A stretch of 41,325 nucleotides of DNA, taken from contig JAUYSB010000054.1 of the NCBI GenBank assembly GCA_030696525.1, positions 1-41,325 on the forward strand. The letters are read 5' to 3'. Source of the stretch: Hydrogenophaga sp. (GTDB taxonomy: Bacteria; Pseudomonadota; Gammaproteobacteria; Burkholderiales; Burkholderiaceae_C). Below are positions 16,384-25,006 of this stretch, one piece after another; the first letter of the stretch is position 1; every line of letters starts with the position of its first letter. Under the pieces are notes generated by a model. The model ran no database searches. It was not told the DNA's origin and saw nothing but the letters and a program-made list of their open reading frames with translations. The position numbers and the translations under genes were made by a program.

Positions 16384-17910
16384 ATGAGCATGAAGCTGAA
16401 AATACGTCGGCGCACGGTCGCGGGCCTTCTGGCAGGTGTGGCGTTGGCCGCTGGCATGGGCAGCCTGCACGCACAGGCGGCGCGGACTGGTGCCCTGGTG
16501 GTGGCCGAGGACGTGGTGCCGCAGACCTTTGATCCCACCCAATCTTCCCAGATACGCACCTGGTACGCCTGGCAGCTGGTCTATGAAGGTCTGGTTCGTG
16601 CCGACGCAGATGGCAAGATCGTGCCGGTGCTGGCCACGGGCTGGAAAGCCGATGCCGCCCAGACCAGCTACGAATTCACCTTGCGCGAGGGCGTGCGTTT
16701 TTCGGACGGTTCACCCATGGGGCCGGATGACGTGGTGGCGTCGTTTCAGCGTTTGATGGAGCGCGGCCTGCCATACGCCAAGGACCGTTTCAAACACCTG
16801 GAGTCGGTCACCAAGGTCAGCGACCGTGTGGTGCGCTTCAAGCTCAAGCAGCCTGATGCTGGCTTCCTGCTCAACCTGGGCAGCCCCTTTGTGGTGGGCT
16901 CGGCCATTCTCAGTGCGAAGTGGTTGCAGTCCAATGACCCCAAGCTGGCCATGATGGGTACCGGGCCCTTCCAGATGGTGTCTTACGTGCCCAACACCCA
17001 ACTGGTGCTCAAACGCAACGACAACCATTGGAACAAGGAGGGTGCCGCGCAGGTCAGCGATCTGACGATACGCTACATGCCGGAACAGTCGGCCCAGATT
17101 GCCGCGCTCAAGTCGGGCCAGATCGACCTGATGTTTCCCAGTGCCGAGAGCCGCCTGCAGTTGCGCGGTGCGTCGGGCATCAACACGGTCGCGGTGCCCT
17201 CGACCAACACCGTGCGCCTGAACATCAACACCAACGTGGCGCCGTTCAGCAATGTTGACTTCCGCCGCGCCATGTCGTTGGCGCTCAACCGTGCGGAGAT
17301 CGTCCAAGGCGCATTCCTGGGTGAGGCCGTGCCCAGCGCGCAGGTGCCGCCGTCGTATGGGTGGGCGCCCAAGCTGAGCGAGCTCAAATACCAGAAGCAT
17401 GACGTGGCGCAGGCCAAGGCATTGCTGGCCAAGGCGGGCTACCCCAATGGCGTTGACATCACGCTCAACCACCTGGCCGGCTACGCGACCTACCTGGACC
17501 GCTTTGCCGAAATCCTTAAGGGCCAACTGGCCCAGGCCGGGATTCGCGTCACCATCCAGGCCAACCAGAATGCGGTCTGGCTGGACAAGCAGAACCGGGC
17601 GGACTACCAGATCATGACCAACGAGTACGCCTACCAGGCCGACCCGATGTTTTATCTGATGCCGCGCCCGGGCCGTCAGGGCCCCACGCCGCCTGACATG
17701 GCCGAGCTTATTGCCAAGGCCCAGACCGGTTCGGCCGACGACTACAGCGCCGCGTTGCGTGCCATTGCCGTGATGCAGGACGACCTGGTCTACCCCGACA
17801 TTTCGGTGGCTGCCCGCAATGCTTGGGTGTCGCACAACGCCAAGGTAGCTGCCGCCAAGCCCGACCCGACGCTGTCGCGCACCTTCCTGGCTGGCGTGGC
17901 ACTGAAGTAA
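16384..17910 (+). CDS. Peptide-type ABC transporter substrate-binding protein (SBP family 5), module B
   Basis: This 508-residue binding protein has a signal peptide (MSMKLKIRRRTVAGLLAGVA.., probable cleavage after SLHA near residue 31). Family 5 features follow: VVPQTFDPTQSS, YEFTLREGVRFSDGSPMGPDDVV and RYMPEQSAQIAALKSGQIDL. AGGAG lies 5 nt before ATG 16384, which favours this start over ATG 16390. It is only distantly similar to the module A binding protein by eye, so the two importers probably take different ligands. A perfect 10-bp hairpin follows the gene. Confidence 0.92.
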   Translation: MSMKLKIRRRTVAGLLAGVALAAGMGSLHAQAARTGALVVAEDVVPQTFDPTQSSQIRTWYAWQLVYEGLVRADADGKIVPVLATGWKADAAQTSYEFTLREGVRFSDGSPMGPDDVVASFQRLMERGLPYAKDRFKHLESVTKVSDRVVRFKLKQPDAGFLLNLGSPFVVGSAILSAKWLQSNDPKLAMMGTGPFQMVSYVPNTQLVLKRNDNHWNKEGAAQVSDLTIRYMPEQSAQIAALKSGQIDLMFPSAESRLQLRGASGINTVAVPSTNTVRLNINTNVAPFSNVDFRRAMSLALNRAEIVQGAFLGEAVPSAQVPPSYGWAPKLSELKYQKHDVAQAKALLAKAGYPNGVDITLNHLAGYATYLDRFAEILKGQLAQAGIRVTIQANQNAVWLDKQNRADYQIMTNEYAYQADPMFYLMPRPGRQGPTPPDMAELIAKAQTGSADDYSAALRAIAVMQDDLVYPDISVAARNAWVSHNAKVAAAKPDPTLSRTFLAGVALK

Positions 17911-17921
17911 GCCCATGGGTT

Positions 17922-17948
17922 GCCGTGGCCGGTGTCAACGGCCACGGC
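17922..17948 (+). other. GC hairpin after the binding-protein gene, module B
   Basis: Perfect 10-bp stem GCCGTGGCCG / CGGCCACGGC with loop GTGTCAA, 11 bp past the SBP stop and 26 bp before the GTG start of the ATPase gene. No T-run. It occupies the same position as the hairpins of the other two importers here. Confidence 0.55.
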
Positions 17949-17974
17949 GCCAGACCAACGACCAGGAGCCACGA

Positions 17975-18970
17975 GTGGGCGAATCTCCAGCATTGCAGGT
18001 GCGCGGGCTGACCACGCGTTTTGTCACGCCGCATGGCAACATCACCGCCGTTGACGGCGTCTCCTTCAGCGTCACTCGGGGCGAAACCCTGGGCCTGGTG
18101 GGCGAGTCGGGTTCAGGCAAAAGTGTCACCGCCATGTCCATCATGCGGTTGGTGGCGCCACCGGGGCGCATCACTGCGGGCAGTGTGCTGCTCAACGGCA
18201 CCGAGCTGTTGTCGCTTGACGAGGATGCGATGCGCCAGCGGCGCGGCACCGAGGTCGGCATGGTGTTCCAGAACCCCATGACGGCGCTCAACCCGGTCTA
18301 CAGCGTGGGCTGGCAGATGCGTGAGGTGTTGCGCGCACACGGCCAGTTGATGGATGTGGATGCGCGCATCCACGACGCACTGGCGGCTGTGGGCATGCCC
18401 GATCCCGCGCGCCAGGCGGCGGCGTTCCCGCACCAGATGTCGGGTGGCATGCGCCAGCGGGTGGTGATCGCCATGGGCATGCTGCACCGGCCGCAGTTGC
18501 TGATCGCCGACGAGCCAACGACCGCGCTGGACGTGACCATTCAGGCGCAGGTGCTTGCCTTGATGAAACGCCTGACCTACGAGCGTGGCACCGCTTTGCT
18601 GCTGATCACCCACAACATGGGGGTGATCGCGCGGATGTGCGACCGGGTGGCGGTGATGTACGCCGGCGAGATCGTCGAGGAGGCGCCGGTGGACGAACTG
18701 TTTGCCCGGCCACGCCATCCGTACACGCAGGGCTTGTTGCGCTCCATCCCGCGCGCCGACCAGACGCGGGGGCAGTTGCCCTCGTTGGCCGGCGCACCAC
18801 CCGATATGACGCGCCCACCCTCGGGTTGCCGTTTTCGGGATCGTTGCGACCAGGCACGTGCCGGTTGCGAGACCCACCCGGAGCTGTATGAGCTGGCGCC
18901 CGGCCACCGGGCCCGCTGCTGGATTGCCCAGGACATGGCCGCCGCTGTGGAGAACCCCAATGACCGCTGA
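17975..18970 (+). CDS. Dipeptide-type ABC transporter ATPase, DppD-like, module B
   Basis: This is a 331-residue ATPase with Walker A GESGSGKS (43-50), Q-loop [15 protein letters not shown], signature [14 protein letters not shown], Walker [14 protein letters not shown]-loop ITHN and a C-terminal cysteine motif [19 protein letters not shown] 17975 is chosen because AGGAG lies 7 nt upstream and the protein then starts at the usual place; the ATG at 17915 would put 20 extra residues across a hairpin. Unlike module A, the ATPase genes here come before the permease genes. Confidence 0.91.
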   Translation: MGESPALQVRGLTTRFVTPHGNITAVDGVSFSVTRGETLGLVGESGSGKSVTAMSIMRLVAPPGRITAGSVLLNGTELLSLDEDAMRQRRGTEVGMVFQNPMTALNPVYSVGWQMREVLRAHGQLMDVDARIHDALAAVGMPDPARQAAAFPHQMSGGMRQRVVIAMGMLHRPQLLIADEPTTALDVTIQAQVLALMKRLTYERGTALLLITHNMGVIARMCDRVAVMYAGEIVEEAPVDELFARPRHPYTQGLLRSIPRADQTRGQLPSLAGAPPDMTRPPSGCRFRDRCDQARAGCETHPELYELAPGHRARCWIAQDMAAAVENPNDR

Positions 18971-19961
18971 CACAAACAGACCGCTGCTGCAGGTCGATCA
19001 GGCCGCGCGGCATTTCAACATACGGCCCGTGGCAGGTTCGCCGGGTGGCCTGTTGCGCGCCGTCGATGGCGTGTCGCTGGACCTTAACGCGGGCGAGACC
19101 CTTGGCGTTGTCGGCGAATCCGGTTGTGGCAAGTCCACACTGGCGCGCCTGGTGGTGGGTCTGTTGCCCCCCTCCAGCGGCCAGATACGCCTGCAGGGCG
19201 GCGACCTGTGGGAGCGTGGTGCTGTCGGTGTGGAGCGCCGCCGCCAGTGCCAGATGGTGTTCCAGAATCCGGCGGGCTCCATGAACCCGCGCCGCACCGT
19301 GGGCGCCAGCGTGGTCGAGCCCCTGCAAGCCCGTGGCGTGAAACGGACCGAAGACATCATGGTCCACATGCTGGAGCGCGTCGGCCTGCCGGCCCAATTC
19401 GCCGGCCGCATGCCACACCAGCTCTCGGGGGGGCAACAGCAGCGCGCATCGATTGCGCGCGCCCTGATCGCCCGGCCGGCGCTGGTGGTGCACGACGAGG
19501 CCATTGCGTCCTTGGACATCTCGCTGCAGGCGCAGATTCTCAACTTGCTGGTCGAACTTCAGGAAGAGCTGGGAACCGCATACCTCTTCATCAGCCACGA
19601 CCTCGCGGCCGTGCAGGCGATCAGCCACCGGGTGGTGGTGATGTACCTCGGTGAGGTGGTGGAAACCGCCAGTGCCAGCGATTTTGCTGATCGACCGCAG
19701 CACCCTTATTCGATCGCTCTTCGCAACGCCACGCTCACGCCCGATCCGCAGGTTGAACGCCAGCGCAGCGAGACCGTGCTGAGCGGCGATGTGCCCAGCC
19801 CGATCAACCCCCCATCGGGTTGCCGATTCCGTACCCGTTGCCCCATGGCGCAGGCCGTGTGCGCCGAGCAGCGCCCGGTGCTGCGCCAGGTGGGCCTGGG
19901 CCACAGCGTCGCCTGCCACCTGGTGACGGCTGTGTCTGCGCGGCAGGAGGCCACATGCTGA
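18960..19961 (+). CDS. Dipeptide-type ABC transporter ATPase, DppF-like, module B
   Basis: This 333-residue ATPase has Walker [10 protein letters not shown] (52-60), Q-loop FQNPAGSMNPRRTV, signature LSGGQQQRASIARAL, Walker B LVVHDEAIASLD, H-loop ISHD and C-terminal GCRFRTRCPMAQAVC. ATG 18960 overlaps the end of the DppD-like gene by 11 bp. The aspartate-glutamate pair of Walker B is intact, so it should hydrolyse ATP. The 3' end overlaps the start of the permease gene. Confidence 0.91.
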   Translation: MTADTNRPLLQVDQAARHFNIRPVAGSPGGLLRAVDGVSLDLNAGETLGVVGESGCGKSTLARLVVGLLPPSSGQIRLQGGDLWERGAVGVERRRQCQMVFQNPAGSMNPRRTVGASVVEPLQARGVKRTEDIMVHMLERVGLPAQFAGRMPHQLSGGQQQRASIARALIARPALVVHDEAIASLDISLQAQILNLLVELQEELGTAYLFISHDLAAVQAISHRVVVMYLGEVVETASASDFADRPQHPYSIALRNATLTPDPQVERQRSETVLSGDVPSPINPPSGCRFRTRCPMAQAVCAEQRPVLRQVGLGHSVACHLVTAVSARQEATC

Positions 19962-20902
19962 AGATTATTGTGTCGCGGCTGAGCGCGCTGGTGGCGGTGA
20001 TGCTGGCGGTTTCCATGCTCGTGTTCGCCATGGGCAGCCAGATTCCGGGTGACATGACCAGTGTCATCGTGGGCCAGGAAGGCGCCACCAAGGAGCAGTT
20101 CGAGCAGGTAAGGCGCGACCTCGGCCTGGACCGGCCTTTGCCGGTGCAGTACCTGCGCTGGTTGGGACAAGCGCTGCAGGGTGACCTGGGCAAGTCGCCC
20201 ATCACCGGGCGCCACGTCAATGCCGATCTGGCCAGCCAGATCGGCGTCTCGGTCGAAATCGCCGTGTTGTGCCTGTTGCTGTCGACCTTGATCGGCCTGC
20301 CCGCTGGCGTGGTGGCGGCGGTTCACGCCAACCGGCGGTTGGATGTGGTCATACGTTCGCTGCTGCTGTTCATTTTTTCGGTGCCCACCTTCGTCATCGG
20401 CATCCTGGTGTTGCTGCTGGGCTCGCAGGTGGCCCCGGAGCTGTTTCAGGTGGCCTACACCCACTGGTCGCAAGATCCGGTGTTGCACCTGCGTTCCATG
20501 GCCATGCCTTTGCTGACCATCACCTTCCCCATGGCGGCGATGACCATGCAAATGACACGCAGCGCCATGATCGAGGTCTTGTCCGATCCCTTCATCACCA
20601 CGGCGCGCGCCGGCGGCGTCAGCGAATCGCGTATCCAGTACATGCACGCGCTGCGCAATGCGCTGCCTCCCATCGTCACCTTCATTGGTTTCCAGTTCGG
20701 TGTGATGCTCGGCGGCCTGATCGTGGTCGAGCAGATCTTCAGTCTGCCTGGCCTCGGCCGCGGCATGCTTGAAGCCATCCTCACACGCGACTACCCGATG
20801 GTCACCGCCGCCACCCTGGTGTTTGCCGGCGCCTTTGTCTGCATCAACGCGGTGATCGATCTGCTCTATCCCATCCTTGATCCGAGGCAGCGCCCAAGAT
20901 GA
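19955..20902 (+). CDS. Dipeptide-type ABC transporter permease, DppB-like, module B
   Basis: This is a 315-residue permease starting [20 protein letters not shown] with a perfect AGGAGG 4 nt upstream, which fixes ATG 19955 inside the end of the ATPase gene. It has the DppB pattern [24 protein letters not shown], six predicted membrane helices, the coupling-loop segment [20 protein letters not shown] and [15 protein letters not shown]. It pairs with the DppC-like subunit encoded next (ATGA overlap at 20899). Confidence 0.91.
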   Translation: [315 protein letters not shown]

Positions 20903-21822
20903 TTGCAAGCACCTCCGCTTCTGTTGTGCCCGATGCGGGCGGTCCCGACGCCACCGTGAGGCGCAGCGCTGGTCCGTGGCGCAAGTTGCTGCGCCACAAA
21001 GGGGGGCTGTTCGGCCTGGTGGTGGTGGGCCTGTTTGTGTTTCTGGCCTTGTTTGGCGGGTTTGTGGCGCCTTACGACGCCAACGCCAATGACTTCATGG
21101 CCACCTTGAGCGGCCCCACGCCGCGGCACCTGTTTGGCACCGACGAACTCGGCCGGGACACGCTCAGCCGCGTCATCTCTGGCTCGGGCATTGCGGTGGC
21201 CGTGGCCATGTTGTCGGTGGCCATTGCCCTCGTGGCGGGGGTGGTGATTGGCGTGGTCGCAGGCTATTTTGGGGGCTGGGTGGATACCCTGCTCAACCGC
21301 AGCCAGGATGTGCTGTTTGCCTTTCCCACGCTCTTGCTGGCCATCATCATCGTGGCCGTGTTGGGCCCGGGACTGGTCAACGCCATCATCGCCATCGCCA
21401 TCGTCTACACGCCGCGTTTTGCGCGCATTGCCCGCGCCAGCGCACTCACCGTCAAGAGCGCGGAATACCTGGACGCCGCTCGCCTGGCCGGGGTTGGCAC
21501 ACCCACGATGCTGTGGCGCCACGTGGTGCCCAACGTGTTGCCACCGGTCATCGTGCTGGCCGCGCTCAGTATGTCCACCGCGCAATTGGCCTATGCCTCG
21601 CTGAGCTTCCTGGGTCTGGGGGTGAGCCCCCCCCAGGCCGACTGGGGAAGCATGTTGTCCAAGGCGCGCGACTTCATCACCGTGGCGCCCTGGTTGGTGG
21701 CTTTTCCGACCCTGGCACTGGTGCTGCTCATGCTGGCCTTCAACGTGTTGGGCGACGCAATACGCGACGTGCTCGACCCCCGCCATGCAGGCGCGTCGGC
21801 CCGCCCCGACACGGCCCTGTGA
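20899..21822 (+). CDS. Dipeptide-type ABC transporter permease, DppC-like, module B
   Basis: This 307-residue permease has a ~35-residue cytoplasmic lead, a first helix (GLVVVGLFVFLALFGGFVAP), the family signature HLFGTDELGRDTLSRVISGS, five more helices, the coupling loop AARLAGVGTPTMLWRHVVPN and the end FNVLGDAIRDVLDPR. It completes a separate SBP-D-F-B-C importer. The following gene starts after a 42-bp gap with no visible terminator, so the catabolic genes downstream are likely in the same transcript. Confidence 0.91.
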   Translation: MIASTSASVVPDAGGPDATVRRSAGPWRKLLRHKGGLFGLVVVGLFVFLALFGGFVAPYDANANDFMATLSGPTPRHLFGTDELGRDTLSRVISGSGIAVAVAMLSVAIALVAGVVIGVVAGYFGGWVDTLLNRSQDVLFAFPTLLLAIIIVAVLGPGLVNAIIAIAIVYTPRFARIARASALTVKSAEYLDAARLAGVGTPTMLWRHVVPNVLPPVIVLAALSMSTAQLAYASLSFLGLGVSPPQADWGSMLSKARDFITVAPWLVAFPTLALVLLMLAFNVLGDAIRDVLDPRHAGASARPDTAL

Positions 21823-21864
21823 AGGTCGATCACCGCTTCAAGACCCTTGAAACTGAAAACGTCC

Positions 21865-22815
21865 ATGCAAAAAACCCTCAACGTCGTGCTGCACCACAAC
21901 CTGCCCACAGGTGTGCCCGCATGGCTGGTCAGCCAACCCGGGTTGAACGTCACGAGAACGGCCGATGACGACGCCTGTGCGGCCGCATTGAGCCAGGGTG
22001 GCGAGGTGCTGGTCACCTCGACCTGGCGGCCCGATTTTTTGGTGCCCTCGCTGCGCTGGATTGCCGGTTGTGGAACCGGCATCGAACAGTACCCGCTGGA
22101 CGCATTGGCCGCACAAGGGGTGACGCTGACCAATGCCGCCGGTGTGCACGGTGAATGTGTGGCCGAACACGCGTTTGCGCTGTTGCTGGCCCTGACCCGC
22201 CGTATCGGTGAAGCCGCGCGCCACATGGAACGGGCCCAATGGCAAAGCCTTGCCGGCGACGAGCTGGGTGGCAAGAAGCTGGCCATCGTGGGCATAGGGG
22301 CCATCGGCGAAGGGGTGGCACGGCGCGCCCAGGGCTGGGGCATGTCGCTGGTGGGCATCAAGCGCAACCCGGCCCGCTACAGCGGCTGCCTGAGCGACCT
22401 GCGCCCGCCCGAGGCACTGGCGGAGGTGTGCGACTGGGCCGACATCTTGATGCTGTGCATGCCGGCCCTCCCCGATCGTTCGGCCCTGGTTGGCGCGCGC
22501 GAACTGGAGCGACTGGGGGCTGGCTGGCTGATCAACGTGGGACGGGGCAGTCTGGTGGATGAATCGGCCTTGGTGCATGCGCTGCAGCATGGGCGACTGA
22601 GGGGGGCGGGGCTGGATGTCACGGCCATCGAGCCATTGCCTGCCAGTTCGCCCTTGTGGGCCGATCCACGTGTGGTGCTGACGGCTCACAACGCCGGTGA
22701 GAGCCCGGGCTTCGCGCCGCGCTGGGGCGCCATCTTTGCTCACAACCTGGCGGTCTACCAGGCAGGGCAGGGCGCCTGGCGCAATCCCATCGTCGGCCCC
22801 GGGGCGCAGCTATGA
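21865..22815 (+). CDS. D-2-hydroxyacid dehydrogenase family protein, first of a pair
   Basis: This is a 316-residue NAD(P)-dependent dehydrogenase of the D-isomer-specific 2-hydroxyacid family. The Rossmann motif is GIGAIG (143-148), and the catalytic trio is R227 (NVGRGSLVDE), E256 (AIEPLP) and H275 (LTAHNAGES). Such enzymes interconvert 2-oxo acids and D-2-hydroxy acids. ATG 21865 is preferred; a TTG at 21847 would add six residues. The stop overlaps the next gene (ATGA). In this context it could reduce the 2-oxo acid made by a D-amino acid dehydratase, or oxidise an imported hydroxy acid; direction and substrate are open. Confidence 0.87.
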   Translation: MQKTLNVVLHHNLPTGVPAWLVSQPGLNVTRTADDDACAAALSQGGEVLVTSTWRPDFLVPSLRWIAGCGTGIEQYPLDALAAQGVTLTNAAGVHGECVAEHAFALLLALTRRIGEAARHMERAQWQSLAGDELGGKKLAIVGIGAIGEGVARRAQGWGMSLVGIKRNPARYSGCLSDLRPPEALAEVCDWADILMLCMPALPDRSALVGARELERLGAGWLINVGRGSLVDESALVHALQHGRLRGAGLDVTAIEPLPASSPLWADPRVVLTAHNAGESPGFAPRWGAIFAHNLAVYQAGQGAWRNPIVGPGAQL

Positions 22816-23780
22816 GCCGCCGGCTGGTGATGTTGCCGCCCAGCGACGAACTGACCCAGGCATGGGCCAGCGCTGTGGCTGATGCCGCGCCCGGCCTGGA
22901 AGTGGTGGTGGCTGAAGACCGTGTGGCCGCGTTGCGCTGGCTGCCACAGGCGGTGGCCGCCTACGGCACGTTGGACGCCGAATTGCTGGCCCACGCACCC
23001 CAGTTGCAATGGATACAGGCGCCCCAGGCTGCGCCACCGGTGGGCTACTTCTTTGCGGAACTGGTGGCGCACCCGGTGACCGTGACCAACTTCCGGGGCA
23101 TCTACAACGACCACGTGGCCATCCACGCGGTGGCCATGCTGCTGGCACTGGCGCGCAACCTGCACACCTACATGCGGCAACAAGCCGCCGGCGACTGGTC
23201 GCGCCACCTGGCCGACAGCGACATCCTTCACCTGCCAGAAAGCACCGTGCTGGTCGTGGGGGTAGGTGGCATTGGCGCCGAGATCGGCCGCCAGCTCAGC
23301 ACACTTGGTGCGCGCGTCATCGGCGTTGATCCCTTGCGCAGCGACGCACCACCTGGGGTATCCACCATGCACCCGCCCGAAGCGCTTGACCGCCTGCTGC
23401 CACAGGCCGATGCGATCGTTCTGACGCTGCCACACACGCCAGAGAGCGAGGGCCTGATGGACGCGCGGCGGCTGGCGCTGATGCCGCCCCATGCCCTGCT
23501 GGTCAACATCGGTCGCGGCGCCACCGTTCGGCTCGACGCGGTCACCGATGCCCTGCGAGAGCAGCGCCTGGGTGGCGTGGCATTGGATGTGTTCGAGACC
23601 GAACCCTTGCCGCCCGAACACCCGCTGTGGCGCGAGCCGCGGGCGTTGCTGACACCCCACGTGGCGGTCGTTGGCCCCTACATCCCACAACGCCGGCTGG
23701 CCGTGTTGTGCGACAACGCGCGCCGCTTCATGGCTGGCGAACCCTTGCACAACCGGGTCGACAAGGCCCTCTGGTACTGA
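22812..23780 (+). CDS. D-2-hydroxyacid dehydrogenase family protein, second of a pair
   Basis: This 322-residue protein is of the same family as its upstream neighbour but clearly divergent. The nucleotide motif is GVGGIG (150-155), and the catalytic trio is R235 (NIGRGATV), E264 (VFETEPLP) and H283 (TPHVAV). The NFRGIYNDHVAIHAVAM segment is typical of a branch often annotated as phosphoglycerate dehydrogenase-like or glyoxylate/hydroxypyruvate reductase-like. Two different members encoded with overlapping stop and start suggest two successive or alternative 2-oxo acid steps, not a recent duplication. Confidence 0.87.
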   Translation: MSRRLVMLPPSDELTQAWASAVADAAPGLEVVVAEDRVAALRWLPQAVAAYGTLDAELLAHAPQLQWIQAPQAAPPVGYFFAELVAHPVTVTNFRGIYNDHVAIHAVAMLLALARNLHTYMRQQAAGDWSRHLADSDILHLPESTVLVVGVGGIGAEIGRQLSTLGARVIGVDPLRSDAPPGVSTMHPPEALDRLLPQADAIVLTLPHTPESEGLMDARRLALMPPHALLVNIGRGATVRLDAVTDALREQRLGGVALDVFETEPLPPEHPLWREPRALLTPHVAVVGPYIPQRRLAVLCDNARRFMAGEPLHNRVDKALWY

Positions 23781-23788
23781 GGCACAGC

Positions 23789-25006
23789 ATGCGAAGCTCG
23801 GCATTCATTTTTGGCACCGACCTGCTCGATGAGGGTCATGGCACCGTGCTCGACCGCCTCCAGGGGGCGGGGCTCAACAGCGTGACTTTTTCCGCCACCT
23901 ACCACGACGCCCGCGACGTCTTCCCGCACAACCCCCGGCGGCGGGTATTCCGCAACGAGGGCGATGTGCACTGGTTCCCGGTCGATCTGGCGCGTTACCC
24001 CAGCGGCCTGGTGCCCAGGCAGGCGCTGGCCGCCGCTGGCGCCGACATGTTGGCCGATCTGTGCGAGCAGGCGCAGGCACGTGGCCTGGGCGTGACCGCC
24101 TGGACCATCTTCACCCACAACTCGGCGCTGGCCACTGCCCACCCCGACTGCGCCACCCACAACGTCTATGGCGACCCCTACCTGTCGGATCTGTGTCCAG
24201 CCCACCCGCGTGTGCGTGCCTATTGCCGCGAACTGGCCGCCGACGTGGCACGCCGGCCCGTCCAGCGCCTGCTGGCCGAGAGCCTGCATTACCGTCCGCT
24301 GGAGCATGGCGAGCACCATGAGCGCTACCTGATTCCGTTGCCGCTGGAAGCGCGCATGCTGATGTCGCTGTGTTTCTGTGGCCACTGCCAGGCGGCGGCC
24401 ACATGTGCCGGGGTGGATGTGCCGATGTTGAGCAACGCCATCCGCAGCGCATTGGAGCCGGTGTGGGACGGCAGCCTGCGCCCGGGCCAGCCGCTGCTGG
24501 CCGATGGCGCGCGCGACGAGCTTGAGCGCTATGTGGCGGTGCGCTGCGTCACCGTCACCAGCCTGGTGGCGGAGGTTCAAGAGGTGCTGCAGCCCAGTGG
24601 GGTCGCCATGACCTATGTGGACCACGCCGGCGCCATGGCCCACGTCATGCACGGAGTGTCGGCCGAAGACGACGTGCTGGCCGCTTCGCGCCGCTTGGGC
24701 ATAGACCCGGTGGCCGTTGCTGCCGTGGTGGATGAACTGTGCCTCCTGGGCTACCGGGACACGCCGACCCGACTGGGTGCCATGCTGGCGCGCTACCGAG
24801 ATGTCTTGGCGCCGCAAGCACGCCTTTCGGTTGCACTGAGGCCGCTGCTGCCAGACTGCCAAGACGAGGGCAATCTCGTCTCCAAAATAGGCTTGGCAGC
24901 CGAGGCCGGGGTGGACGGGATCGAGTTCTACCACTACGCCATGATGCCGCTCAACCGGCTGGATTGGATTCGCCAAGGCTTGCGGGTGGCAGGGAGCGTG
25001 GCATGA
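23789..25006 (+). CDS. Uncharacterised protein, probable TIM-barrel enzyme with a cysteine cluster
   Basis: This is a 405-residue protein starting MRSSAFIFGTDLLDEGHGTV. I know no named family for it. The alternation of strands and helices and segments such as GVTAWTIFTHNSALATAHPD, LLAESLHYRPLEHGEHHERY (with a candidate acidic residue, E165) and the closing GVDGIEFYHYAMMPLNRLDW suggest a barrel fold like some uncharacterised glycosidase-like proteins. A cysteine group C195-x-C197-x2-C200-x5-C206 (LCFCGHCQAAATC) could bind a metal or be structural. There is no signal peptide, so it is cytosolic. The ATG at 23789 follows the upstream stop by 8 bp and the 3' end overlaps the SDR gene, so it belongs firmly to the operon. 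I cannot assign a reaction. Confidence 0.75.
   Translation: MRSSAFIFGTDLLDEGHGTVLDRLQGAGLNSVTFSATYHDARDVFPHNPRRRVFRNEGDVHWFPVDLARYPSGLVPRQALAAAGADMLADLCEQAQARGLGVTAWTIFTHNSALATAHPDCATHNVYGDPYLSDLCPAHPRVRAYCRELAADVARRPVQRLLAESLHYRPLEHGEHHERYLIPLPLEARMLMSLCFCGHCQAAATCAGVDVPMLSNAIRSALEPVWDGSLRPGQPLLADGARDELERYVAVRCVTVTSLVAEVQEVLQPSGVAMTYVDHAGAMAHVMHGVSAEDDVLAASRRLGIDPVAVAAVVDELCLLGYRDTPTRLGAMLARYRDVLAPQARLSVALRPLLPDCQDEGNLVSKIGLAAEAGVDGIEFYHYAMMPLNRLDWIRQGLRVAGSVA

Noticed and set aside
17915-17974. ATG start at 17915 for the DppD-like ATPase of module B
   Set aside because: It would translate through a perfect 10-bp hairpin and add a non-homologous basic leader. GTG 17975 has AGGAG at good spacing.
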